19,723 bases of DNA from Prolixibacteraceae bacterium. Lineage in GTDB: Bacteria > Bacteroidota > Bacteroidia > Bacteroidales > Prolixibacteraceae. Every line of letters begins with the position of its first letter. Position 1 is the first letter of the stretch. The notes below the pieces were generated by a model. The model was not told where the DNA came from. It saw only the letters and a list, made by a program, of their open reading frames with translations, and did not search any database. The stretch is from the NCBI GenBank assembly GCA_007116765.1, contig SKHV01000201.1, positions 1 to 19,723 of the forward strand, given 5' to 3'. Shown piece after piece: positions 13,298 through 19,723 of this stretch. The position numbers were made by a program, and so were the translations under genes.

Positions 13298-14623
13298 TCA
13301 AATATAGTAATTAATTAAGTACTCTAGCAACTCTTGCCTGCCACTTATTTGTTTTGGTTCGCCTACTTTTTTCGCAATGCCGTATAAATCTTCGAGTTTC
13401 AGTTTACCTGCATCGAATGCAGCACCGTCACCGGCAGCAAAAGAAGCATAACGCTCTTCGCGCATTTTGAGGTAATCCGATTCTTTCAATACTTTGTCGG
13501 CAATAAGCAATCCACGGGCAAATACGTCCATGCCACCAATGTGAGCAAAGAAGATATCTTCCATGTCGGTAGAGTTACGGCGTGTTTTAGCATCGAAGTT
13601 GATACCACCGTGTTCGAAACCACCGGCAGGAAGGATTTCCAACATAGCCTCGGTAATTTCGTAAATGTTGGTTGGGAACTCGTCGGTATCCCATCCGTTT
13701 TGGTAATCGCCTTTGTTGGCATCAATTGAACCCAATTTGCCTGCATCGGTTGCCATGCGCAATTCGTGTGCGAAAGAGTGACCGGCCAATGTAGCGTGGT
13801 TTACTTCTACGTTGAGTTTGAAATCGTCGATTAATCCCTGCGCGTTAAGGAAGCCCAAAACGGTTTGAACATCCACATCGTACTGGTGCTTGCTGGGTTC
13901 CATAGGTTTTGGCTCAATGAAGAAAGTACCTTTGAAACCTTGTGCACGTGCATAATCGCGGGCCATACGCAAGAATTGTCCCATGTGGTCGAGTTCCTTC
14001 TTTGTATTTGTGTTGTGCAGGCTGTTGTATCCTTCACGTCCGCCCCAGAATACATAACCTGTACCGCCAAGTGCAATGGTAGCATCAATTGCATTTTTTA
14101 CCTGAACTCCGGCATTTGCAATCACGTTAAAATCGGGGTTGGTCGATGCACCGTTCATGTAACGTGGGTTGCTAAATACGTTGGCAGTACCCCACAACAA
14201 TTTTACACCCGAAGCAGCTTGCTTTTCTTTTGCAATTTCAACCATTTTGGCCAGGTTCTTTTCAATTTCAAAAACTGAACCATCACCTGCCACATCGGTA
14301 TCGTGGAAGCAGTAATAAGGAGCACCCAATTTAGTAATGAATTCAAACGCTGCATCCATGCGGGCTTTGTTTGCTTCCATCACGTCTTTTGGCTCGTCCC
14401 ATGGGAAAATTTGTGTTCCGGGGCCGAATGGGTCACCACCGGTTCCGCAGAATGTGTGCCAGTAAGCCACTGCAAAACGCAAGTGCTCTTTCATGGTTTT
14501 TCCTGCTACTACTTTGTTCTCGTCGTACCATTTGAATGCCAACGGGTTTTTCGAATCTTTACCTTCAAACTGGATTTTACCAATCCCTTTGAAATACTCT
14601 TTGTTTCCTATTAAAACGCTCAT
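13298..14623 (-). CDS. xylA: Xylose isomerase (class II)
   Basis: The enzyme interconverts D-xylose and D-xylulose in the cytoplasm with two divalent metals. At 441 residues with an N-terminal extension before the TIM barrel, it is the class II form. Catalytic and metal motifs are visible: FHDTD (His107, Asp108, Asp110), LLWGTANVFSNPRYMNGA, VFWGGREGY, FIEPKP with Glu237, VEVNHATLAGH with Glu273 and His276, SIDANKGDYQNGWDTDEFP with several Asp ligands, and the family signature FDAKTRRNSTD. The start MSVLIGNKEYFKG is typical. It follows xylB by 80 bp of repeat-bearing DNA and ends before a strong hairpin. Function is secure from conservation and context. Confidence 0.97.
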   Translation of the reverse strand: MSVLIGNKEYFKGIGKIQFEGKDSKNPLAFKWYDENKVVAGKTMKEHLRFAVAYWHTFCGTGGDPFGPGTQIFPWDEPKDVMEANKARMDAAFEFITKLGAPYYCFHDTDVAGDGSVFEIEKNLAKMVEIAKEKQAASGVKLLWGTANVFSNPRYMNGASTNPDFNVIANAGVQVKNAIDATIALGGTGYVFWGGREGYNSLHNTNTKKELDHMGQFLRMARDYARAQGFKGTFFIEPKPMEPSKHQYDVDVQTVLGFLNAQGLIDDFKLNVEVNHATLAGHSFAHELRMATDAGKLGSIDANKGDYQNGWDTDEFPTNIYEITEAMLEILPAGGFEHGGINFDAKTRRNSTDMEDIFFAHIGGMDVFARGLLIADKVLKESDYLKMREERYASFAAGDGAAFDAGKLKLEDLYGIAKKVGEPKQISGRQELLEYLINYYI

Positions 14624-14662
14624 GATAAATTATTATTTATGATTTACAATTTATTATTTTGC

Positions 14663-14719
14663 AGTCATTAGTCAGTGGTCAATTTTTTGTTAATGACTAA
14701 TGTCTATTGACTTATTACT
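14663..14719. repeat. Inverted pair of heptanucleotide arrays between xylB and xylA
   Basis: On the minus strand three consecutive heptads, ATTGACC, ACTGACT and AATGACT, occupy 14683-14663. On the plus strand four heptads, AATGACT, AATGTCT, ATTGACT and TATTACT, occupy 14692-14719. The two arrays face each other, so CATTAGTCA (14666-14674) and TGACTAATG (14694-14702) form a perfect 9-bp stem. The plus-strand array runs into the last codons and stop of xylB. Confidence 0.6.
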
Positions 14720-16191
14720 GAATCCAACAACCCTTTCCAATTCCCATAAGCCTCTTCGTACTGAGCTTTCTTGGCTAAATCGGGCTCGATGGTGGCCAGT
14801 TTTGTAAGGCTTCCAAAGGCTTCGGAAAATGATTTATAATAACCCGAACCTACACCGGCACCGCGTGCTGCACCTACCGAACCGTCGGTATTGTACAATT
14901 CGATGGAAGCTCCGCTGATTCCTGCAAGGGTGTCGCGAAAAATCGGGCTCAGGAACATGTTGGCTTTTCCGGCGCGTATCACGTTTGCCGAAATACCAAT
15001 TTCTTTCATAATTTCCATCCCGTAGTTAAACGAGAATACAATACCTTCCTGCGCTGCACGGAACAAGTGTGCTTTGTTGTGGGTGTTGAAATTAACACCG
15101 CTAATTTGCGAGCCTATGTTTTTGTTGCGCAGTACCCTTTCGGCACCGTTTCCAAAAGGAAGTATTGAAACACCTTCAGAACCTATGCCAATAGCGGCTG
15201 CCATTTCGTCCATTTCTTTGTAGCTAAGCCCGTCGCCGGCTAGTTTGTGCATCCACGAGTTGAGGATACCAGTGCCGTTAATGCAAAGCAGCACGCCCAA
15301 ACGGTTTTGTTCGGCACTGTGGTTCACGTGCGCAAAAGTGTTCACCCTTGAATAGGGGTCGTATTTAACCTCTTCGCTCACACCGTACACCACGCCTGAG
15401 GTACCTGCCGTTGTGGCAATTTCGCCGGGGTTAAGTACATTGAGCGAAAGGGCGTTATTGGGTTGGTCGCCGCCACGGTAAGTTACCTTAATGCCTTCGG
15501 ACAAACCTGTTTCAGCAGCTACAGATGCGCTAACCTGACCCTGAACCGAGAAAGTAGGAACTATTTCGGGGATGAACGATTGTTCGAATCCGTAATGCTC
15601 CATCAGCATTTTCGATACATTGTTGGTTTTAAAATCCCAGAACATACCTTCGGAAAGCCCCGATGCAGTTGTGCGAACATCGTCGGTAAGTTTCATGGCA
15701 ATAAAGTCGCCCGGAAGCATTATTTTGTCTATTTTGGCATAAACTTCAGGCTCGTTGTCTTTCACCCATTTCAGTTTCGATGCCGTAAAGTTACCCGGGG
15801 AGTTTAGCAGGCTGCTCAAACAACGTTCGCCGCCCAGCGAGTCGAAAGCCTTATCGCCAATTCCGGTCGCACGGCTGTCGCACCAAATAATTGACGGGCG
15901 CAACACATTATTGTTTTTATCAACCACTACCAATCCGTGCATTTGGTAAGAAATTCCAATGGCATCAATGCTTTTGGGATCGATTTTAGAACTGTCCATA
16001 ACCGATTTGATGGCCATTTTCATGTTTTCCCACCACATATCGGGGTGCTGTTCTGCCCATCCGGCTTTGTGGGCTGTAATTTCCATTTCCCTTTTGGGGT
16101 AGAAATCACTTGCTACTATGTCGCCGTTTTCGCCGTTTACCAACGATGCTTTTACTGACGAACTACCTAAGTCTAATCCTAAAAAGTACAT
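14704..16191 (-). CDS. xylB: Xylulokinase
   Basis: This 495-residue FGGY-family kinase makes D-xylulose 5-phosphate from D-xylulose and ATP, feeding the pentose phosphate pathway. The first domain starts FLGLDLGSSSVKASLVN, the actin-like phosphate loop, followed by AGWAEQHPDMWWENM and IGISYQMHGLVVVD, a substrate-site segment. GGDQPNNALS contains the likely catalytic base Asp242, and TTAGTSGVVYG is the second phosphate loop. The C-terminal signature region reads IRAGKANMFLSPIFRDTLA. The start lies 12 bp after the regulator's stop, so the two form one transcript. The last four residues, VISQ, are encoded within a heptanucleotide repeat, so the 3' end may have been reshaped. The nearby xylA supports xylulose rather than another sugar as substrate. 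Confidence 0.95.
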   Translation of the reverse strand: MYFLGLDLGSSSVKASLVNGENGDIVASDFYPKREMEITAHKAGWAEQHPDMWWENMKMAIKSVMDSSKIDPKSIDAIGISYQMHGLVVVDKNNNVLRPSIIWCDSRATGIGDKAFDSLGGERCLSSLLNSPGNFTASKLKWVKDNEPEVYAKIDKIMLPGDFIAMKLTDDVRTTASGLSEGMFWDFKTNNVSKMLMEHYGFEQSFIPEIVPTFSVQGQVSASVAAETGLSEGIKVTYRGGDQPNNALSLNVLNPGEIATTAGTSGVVYGVSEEVKYDPYSRVNTFAHVNHSAEQNRLGVLLCINGTGILNSWMHKLAGDGLSYKEMDEMAAAIGIGSEGVSILPFGNGAERVLRNKNIGSQISGVNFNTHNKAHLFRAAQEGIVFSFNYGMEIMKEIGISANVIRAGKANMFLSPIFRDTLAGISGASIELYNTDGSVGAARGAGVGSGYYKSFSEAFGSLTKLATIEPDLAKKAQYEEAYGNWKGLLDSVISQ

Positions 16192-16203
16192 AACTATATA
16201 AGT

Positions 16204-17199
16204 TTAAAACGATTTGCGTAAAATTAATTTAGTGGGAATTACTTCTTTCATTTCTCCGGGGTTTAGAACATATTCTGCAGCTTTCTTCCCCATCTCGTAA
16301 AAATCGGTCGAAAGCACCGTAATTCCTTCTTTCACATATTTTTTCATTGGAGTATCGTTGTACGATAAAATTCCTATTTCGTTTCCCGGTTCAAAACCTT
16401 TATCGTGCGCCTGATCAAGTATTTTTGTTAATGTGCGGTCGCTAACTAACAAATAAAGGTCGCCTTGCCGAATGTTGAGGCTTTCCAAATCGGTATCAAC
16501 CCGGTGTTCAATCTTGTTTTCGTTACAAAACTGTTCAAAATTATCAATACTTTCTTTGGGGTGAAATGTCCACTTATCAGGATAAAGATAAATGAACCTT
16601 TTGTATTTTTTTATACTATTGATGTTTTGTTTCAGGATGTTATAGAGAGAAACTCCAAAATTCTGGCACACGAATGAATGCTCTGGGGCTGTATGAATAT
16701 TCCAGTCGATAACAAGTAACTTTTCGGGAGGTATTTTGCTGATGACTTTTTTCATTCGGGGGTGGTCAAAATTCATCACCACATAATGACTATACTTGCC
16801 AATGCTGTCGGTTATAATGGTTTCAAACACTTTGAAATTATAGTGGTGAAACATTAAATCGACCGAAATATTTTTTGGAAGGTTACGGTGAAAGCCATCG
16901 TACAATACTTCTTTGTAAGCTTTGAATGTATCGAGAAACAACAACACTCGGTTGAAGCGGCGGGTAACAAAATAGCCCCGGTTGGGCACCGATTCAATAA
17001 TACCGCGGGTTTTCAGTTCGCTGTATGCTTTGAAAATTGTATCGCGCGAAAGCGATGCACTTTTTACTAAATCGTTTACCGAGGGGAGCATGTCGCCTTC
17101 GGCCAAACTGCCTTCGCTTATGGAGTTAGCAATAGCATCGACCAGCTGAATGTATTTCAGCGAATTGGACTGTGTATTGATTTGAAAGTTAAAGGACAT
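16204..17199 (-). CDS. GntR-family transcriptional regulator with sugar-binding-like effector domain (xylose operon regulator)
   Basis: The protein has 331 residues. Residues 14-81 form a GntR winged helix-turn-helix (LPSVNDLVKSASLSRDTIFK then AYSELKTRGIIESVPNRGYF). Residues 85-331 form a periplasmic-binding-protein/LacI-like effector domain (VVMNFDHPRMKKVISKIP, LLVIDWNIHTAPEHSF, GILSYNDTPMKKYVKEGITV). Such GntR-HTH plus LacI-like sensors are frequent regulators of sugar operons in Bacteroidota. As the first gene of the xylB transcript and divergent from a GH43 gene, it is inferred to sense xylose or a related pentose and to control both directions as well as itself. Its promoter has an exact TAnnTTTG, and paired CAGAACAG repeats lie between that and the ATG. 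Whether it represses or activates is not shown by sequence. Confidence 0.85.
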   Translation of the reverse strand: MSFNFQINTQSNSLKYIQLVDAIANSISEGSLAEGDMLPSVNDLVKSASLSRDTIFKAYSELKTRGIIESVPNRGYFVTRRFNRVLLFLDTFKAYKEVLYDGFHRNLPKNISVDLMFHHYNFKVFETIITDSIGKYSHYVVMNFDHPRMKKVISKIPPEKLLVIDWNIHTAPEHSFVCQNFGVSLYNILKQNINSIKKYKRFIYLYPDKWTFHPKESIDNFEQFCNENKIEHRVDTDLESLNIRQGDLYLLVSDRTLTKILDQAHDKGFEPGNEIGILSYNDTPMKKYVKEGITVLSTDFYEMGKKAAEYVLNPGEMKEVIPTKLILRKSF

Positions 17200-17200
17200 A

Positions 17201-17218
17201 CTGTTCTGGTCTGTTCTG
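17201..17218 (-). promoter_or_regulatory. Paired CAGAACAG direct repeats, candidate operator
   Basis: CTGTTCTG occurs at 17201-17208 and again at 17211-17218 (CAGAACAG on the minus strand), one helical turn apart. The pair covers the predicted transcription start and the leader just before the regulator's ATG. That placement suits autoregulation by the encoded GntR protein, but the motif is a direct repeat rather than the usual GntR palindrome, so the call is tentative. Confidence 0.45.
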
Positions 17219-17221
17219 TTG

Positions 17222-17252
17222 CAAATATATAACTGTTTTTTTGAAATAGCAA
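17222..17252 (-). promoter_or_regulatory. Predicted Bacteroidota-type promoter of the regulator-xylB operon
   Basis: On the minus strand TATATTTG (17229-17222) matches TAnnTTTG exactly, and TTG (17252-17250) lies 20 nt upstream as the -33 box. The transcript would begin near 17215, about 15 nt before the ATG at 17199. Confidence 0.6.
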
Positions 17253-17379
17253 GTATGTTTTTATAAATATTTGTAAAAGAAAAGGGATATGCATCAAAAT
17301 GCTTAGCTTAAAAGCAAAAATTAAGGGTTTAAAATACCTTTTTAAAAGAATTTTACACCTTCATAAAAAATTCATGCTT

Positions 17380-17387
17380 TATCTTTA
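17380..17387 (+). promoter_or_regulatory. Possible -7 element of the second GH43 gene
   Basis: TATCTTTA differs from TAnnTTTG only at the last base and lies 33 bp before the ATG at 17421, a suitable distance. No convincing -33 box is seen, so the gene may need activation. The 221-bp divergent gap (17200-17420) otherwise holds only A/T-rich DNA and the regulator's promoter. Confidence 0.35.
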
Positions 17388-17420
17388 CAGAAAATTCTAA
17401 TTATTAAAACCAATGTTATT

Positions 17421-19052
17421 ATGCAAAAACTTCTTTCATTAATAGTTTTAATTGTACTTGCAACAAGCTATAGTTGCTCTACAAAATCCGTTCTAACAAA
17501 AGGCGATACTTTTGAAAACCCTGTACTACGTGGGTTTTATCCCGATCCATCGGTAGTGCGAGTTGGCGACGATTACTACATGGTAAATTCATCGTTTGAA
17601 TGGTTTCCCGGTGTGCCTATCCATCACAGTAAAGATTTAGTGAACTGGAAGCCAATAGGTCATGTGCTCGACAGGCCTGAGCAGTTGCAAATTACCGAAG
17701 GAATGGCCGCTTCGAGGGGCATTTTTGCACCTGTGTTGCGCTACCACGAAGGAACTTTCTACATGATAACCACCTGCGTGGCTTGTAACGGCAACTTTTA
17801 CGTAACAGCTACTGACCCTGCCGGCCCCTGGAGCGATCCGATATGGATTGACGCCCCGGGAATTGACCCCGAATTCTTCTTCGACGATGATGGCACAGTT
17901 TGGTATGTAGGTGCTCACAATATTTCAGGCGTTCGTGAGTGGGAAGGCCAAAATGGCATTTTCATACAACAATTCGACCTCGAAGAAAATAAGCTGGTTG
18001 GCGAACCTGTTCAGGCTACATTTGGACACGCTACCAACGCAGTTTGGGGAGAAGCACCACACATTTATAAAATTGACGGTCGATACATGCTACTAATAGC
18101 CGAAGGCGGCACGAGCGTTAACCATGCCATAACCGTGTTCGAGAGCGATGTGGTGAACGGTGAATATGCCCCATCACAAATAAATCCGGTATTAACTCAC
18201 CGCCATCTGGGCAGCGACTACCCGATTTTTGCAGTAGGGCATGCCGACCTTATTCAAACACAAAACGATGAATGGTGGGCTTTAATGCTGGCCATAAGAT
18301 TATGCGAAGAGAAAAACCTGTTGGGGCGTGAAACATTTCTAGCGCCTCTTGAATTTGAAAACGGCTGGCCTGTATTCAATCGCGGTAAAGGAACTTTGGA
18401 TTTTGAGCATCATCTTCCAAATCTACCCTGGTCGCCGGTTGAACCCTACCCTGTACGCGAAAATTTCGATTCAGAAGAATTGGCTTACAAATGGGTATTC
18501 TTACGTACTCCTTATGAAAAATGGTACGAACTAAATAACAGCCAAATAGTTTTCGATGTGCGCCCGCAAATGATGACCAAGCTGGAACAACCCTCGCTAC
18601 TGGCGCAACGCATTACCGAATTCTCTTTTGAAGCATTTACCGAAGTGGATTTTAACCCGGCTGCCGATAACGAAGAAGCAGGTTTTGTAGGAATTTACAA
18701 CAACATGCGCAATTTCAGGCTGGTAAGAACTTCGGAAAACGGAGATGCAGTTGTAAAATTGTACCGAGTGAAAGAAGGCGACGAGCAATTAGTAGCTACC
18801 GAGAAGGTAAATGAAGGTCCCCTAGTGCTTGGATTGAAAGCCGACAGGTTAGAATATCAATTCTATTTTGGAAAGGATAAAAATTCACTTAAACCCATTG
18901 GAGGCATTCAAGAAGCCACTGTAAATGCTAGCCAAAGCGGACTCGATTTTACAGGGCCACTTGTGGGTATTTACGCGAGCAGCAACGGACAAGATTCCCA
19001 AAGCAAAGCAGCTTTTAATTGGTTCGATTACGAAGCAAAAACGAATAAATAA
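17421..19052 (+). CDS. GH43 glycoside hydrolase, probable lipoprotein (beta-xylosidase/alpha-L-arabinofuranosidase type)
   Basis: The protein has 543 residues. Residues 1-18 form a hydrophobic signal ending SYS before Cys19, a loose lipobox, so the mature protein is probably lipid-anchored. The GH43 propeller spans about 32-335: RGFYPDPSV with base Asp42, GIDPEFFFDDDG with Asp149, and WGEAPHIYK with acid Glu211; HADLIQ and LLGRETFLAPLEFENGWPV follow. Residues 345-543 are the same C-terminal concanavalin-like sandwich as in the other GH43 of this locus. The two are clear paralogues sharing domain order and many motif residues. This copy differs in having an extra loop near 155-175 (HNISGVREWEGQNGIF) and a CVAC pair. 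It is divergent from the regulator gene, the usual place for a regulated enzyme, and likely acts outside the cytoplasm on xylo-oligosaccharides or arabinosyl side groups. Confidence 0.87.
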   Translation: MQKLLSLIVLIVLATSYSCSTKSVLTKGDTFENPVLRGFYPDPSVVRVGDDYYMVNSSFEWFPGVPIHHSKDLVNWKPIGHVLDRPEQLQITEGMAASRGIFAPVLRYHEGTFYMITTCVACNGNFYVTATDPAGPWSDPIWIDAPGIDPEFFFDDDGTVWYVGAHNISGVREWEGQNGIFIQQFDLEENKLVGEPVQATFGHATNAVWGEAPHIYKIDGRYMLLIAEGGTSVNHAITVFESDVVNGEYAPSQINPVLTHRHLGSDYPIFAVGHADLIQTQNDEWWALMLAIRLCEEKNLLGRETFLAPLEFENGWPVFNRGKGTLDFEHHLPNLPWSPVEPYPVRENFDSEELAYKWVFLRTPYEKWYELNNSQIVFDVRPQMMTKLEQPSLLAQRITEFSFEAFTEVDFNPAADNEEAGFVGIYNNMRNFRLVRTSENGDAVVKLYRVKEGDEQLVATEKVNEGPLVLGLKADRLEYQFYFGKDKNSLKPIGGIQEATVNASQSGLDFTGPLVGIYASSNGQDSQSKAAFNWFDYEAKTNK

Positions 19053-19075
19053 TTCCAAAAACATAGTTTTGCTAC

Positions 19076-19234
19076 AAAGGGGCTGTCTAAGAAGTCATAA
19101 AAACTAAATTTGCCACAAAGGTTCGAAGGCACAAAGATATCACAAAGCCTTGATTATGTGAATCAATGCTTCGTGTTGCCTTTGAGTATTTGTGTATTAG
19201 TGGCCAAATAAATGACTTTTTAGACAGCCCCTTT
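19076..19234. mobile_element. 159-bp MITE-like element with 23-bp terminal inverted repeats
   Basis: AAAGGGGCTGTCTAAGAAGT then CAT (19076-19098) and ATGACTTTTTAGACAGCCCC then TTT (19212-19234) are inverted copies with one mismatch. The interior is an imperfect palindrome with CACAAAG at 19114, 19130 and 19141 on the left and its complement on the right. GGGGCTGTC-type ends look like insertion-sequence termini, but there is no ORF inside and no adjacent target-site duplication was found. It could also act as terminator for the GH43 gene, as the right arm ends in CCCCTTTT. Confidence 0.6.
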
Positions 19235-19291
19235 TGCATTCATTTCACTAAAATATTTTGACAAACACAAGTTTAAGCATAAACGTTTTTC

Positions 19292-19299
19292 TATTTTTG
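19292..19299 (+). promoter_or_regulatory. Predicted -7 element of the serS promoter
   Basis: TATTTTTG is an exact TAnnTTTG match, 28 bp before the serS ATG. The -33 box is unclear: TTTA at 19272-19275 is only 16 nt away. The promoter lies 57 bp beyond the MITE-like element, so serS does not seem to depend on upstream transcription. Confidence 0.5.
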
Positions 19300-19327
19300 T
19301 GGCTTCATTCTTATAAATAGTGTAAAA

Positions 19328-19723
19328 ATGCTGACATTAAAATTCATTCAAGAAAATAAAGATTACCTGATTGAAAGGTTGAAAGTCAAAAACTTTGATG
19401 CAAGCGGAATAGTTCAACAAGTAATTGACCAGAATAATTTCAGGAAAGACACCCAATCGAAAGTTGACCAACTTAAGGCCGAAATGAACAAGCTTTCGAA
19501 AGAGATTGGTATTCTTTTTAAAAATAAAAAAATTGAAGCGGCAAACGAGGCAAAAGAAAAAACAGCTGTGCTGAAAGAGGAGATTAAAAATCTCGATTCG
19601 GCTTTTACTGAAATTGACAAGAAATTGAATGACCTGCTGGTTCAACTTCCGAATATTCCGCATGCATTAGTTGTGCCGGGCAAAAACGAAGACGACAATG
19701 TTGAAGTGGCACCAGGTGGTGAA
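19328..19723 (+). CDS. serS: Serine--tRNA ligase, N-terminal part (cut by window edge)
   Basis: An ATG at 19328 opens a frame that continues through the last base, giving 132 residues of a protein normally about 420-430 long. The start MLTLKFIQENKDYLIERLKV is the classic seryl-tRNA synthetase N-terminus. The two long helices of the tRNA-binding coiled-coil arm follow (about 25-105, with KVDQLKAEMNKLSKEIG). The arm ends in the family motif LPNIPHALVVPGKNEDDNVE, which leads into the catalytic domain outside the window. The enzyme charges tRNA-Ser in the cytoplasm. It is an essential housekeeping gene with its own promoter match and is unrelated to the xylose genes beside it. Confidence 0.95.
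   Translation, partial: MLTLKFIQENKDYLIERLKVKNFDASGIVQQVIDQNNFRKDTQSKVDQLKAEMNKLSKEIGILFKNKKIEAANEAKEKTAVLKEEIKNLDSAFTEIDKKLNDLLVQLPNIPHALVVPGKNEDDNVEVAPGGE

Noticed and set aside
11015..17340. AAAATACCT upstream of both GH43 genes as a shared operator
   Set aside because: It is only nine A/T-rich bases, lies about 20 bp before one ATG and about 80 bp before the other, and has no symmetry; chance is a sufficient explanation.
19064..19240. TTTTGC on both sides of the MITE-like element as a target-site duplication
   Set aside because: The left copy is separated from the terminal repeat by several bases while the right copy overlaps its end, so they are not in the position of a duplication.

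Overview
The window looks like a piece of a Bacteroidota chromosome, most likely from the Bacteroidales/Marinilabiliales side and from a fermentative or anaerobic polysaccharide user. The reasons are: the short AMP nucleosidase typical of that phylum, class II xylose isomerase next to a GntR-type XylR, A/T-rich leaders without Shine-Dalgarno sites, and several upstream matches to the Bacteroidota -7 element TAnnTTTG. No rRNA, tRNA, CRISPR array or intact transposase was found.

Layout. (1) 1-476 (+): the 3' end of a PQQ-type beta-propeller gene, then an antitoxin-like ORF whose RelE/ParE-type toxin partner survives only as a deleted remnant. (2) 546-2876 (+): a 776-residue fusion of NuoE/HydC-like and NuoF/HydB-like flavo-iron-sulfur modules ending in a 2[4Fe-4S] ferredoxin. 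No hydrogenase or formate dehydrogenase catalytic gene lies beside it. (3) 9238-3002 (-): a DUF1846 gene, then a tight housekeeping/envelope cluster read as AMP nucleosidase, holA, rhomboid protease, FtsB/DivIC-like protein, PagL-like outer-membrane protein and AlgH/YqgE. Several of these genes overlap or nearly touch. (4) 17199-9406 (-): a xylose cluster in the order GntR-family regulator, xylB, xylA, a strong hairpin, xylE-type sugar transporter, a 760-bp repeat island and a secreted GH43 enzyme. (5) 17421-19052 (+): a second GH43 enzyme, divergent from the regulator and probably a lipoprotein. (6) 19328-end (+): the 5' part of serS.

How the xylose genes fit together. The two exported GH43 enzymes probably release xylose and/or arabinose from xylo-oligosaccharides outside the cytoplasm. 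The MFS porter imports xylose, XylA isomerises it to xylulose, and XylB phosphorylates it to xylulose 5-phosphate. The regulator is the first gene of the xylB transcript and has a paired 8-bp repeat over its predicted transcription start. There is no SusC/SusD pair, so this looks like an end-product scavenging locus rather than a complete polysaccharide utilisation locus.

No clearly new multi-gene system is visible. The least explained part is the non-coding DNA: degenerate heptanucleotide arrays at two xylose-cluster gaps, a trio of REP-like hairpins with a compensatory stem change, a CACAGAG-type palindrome, and a 159-bp element with near-perfect 23-bp terminal inverted repeats in front of serS.
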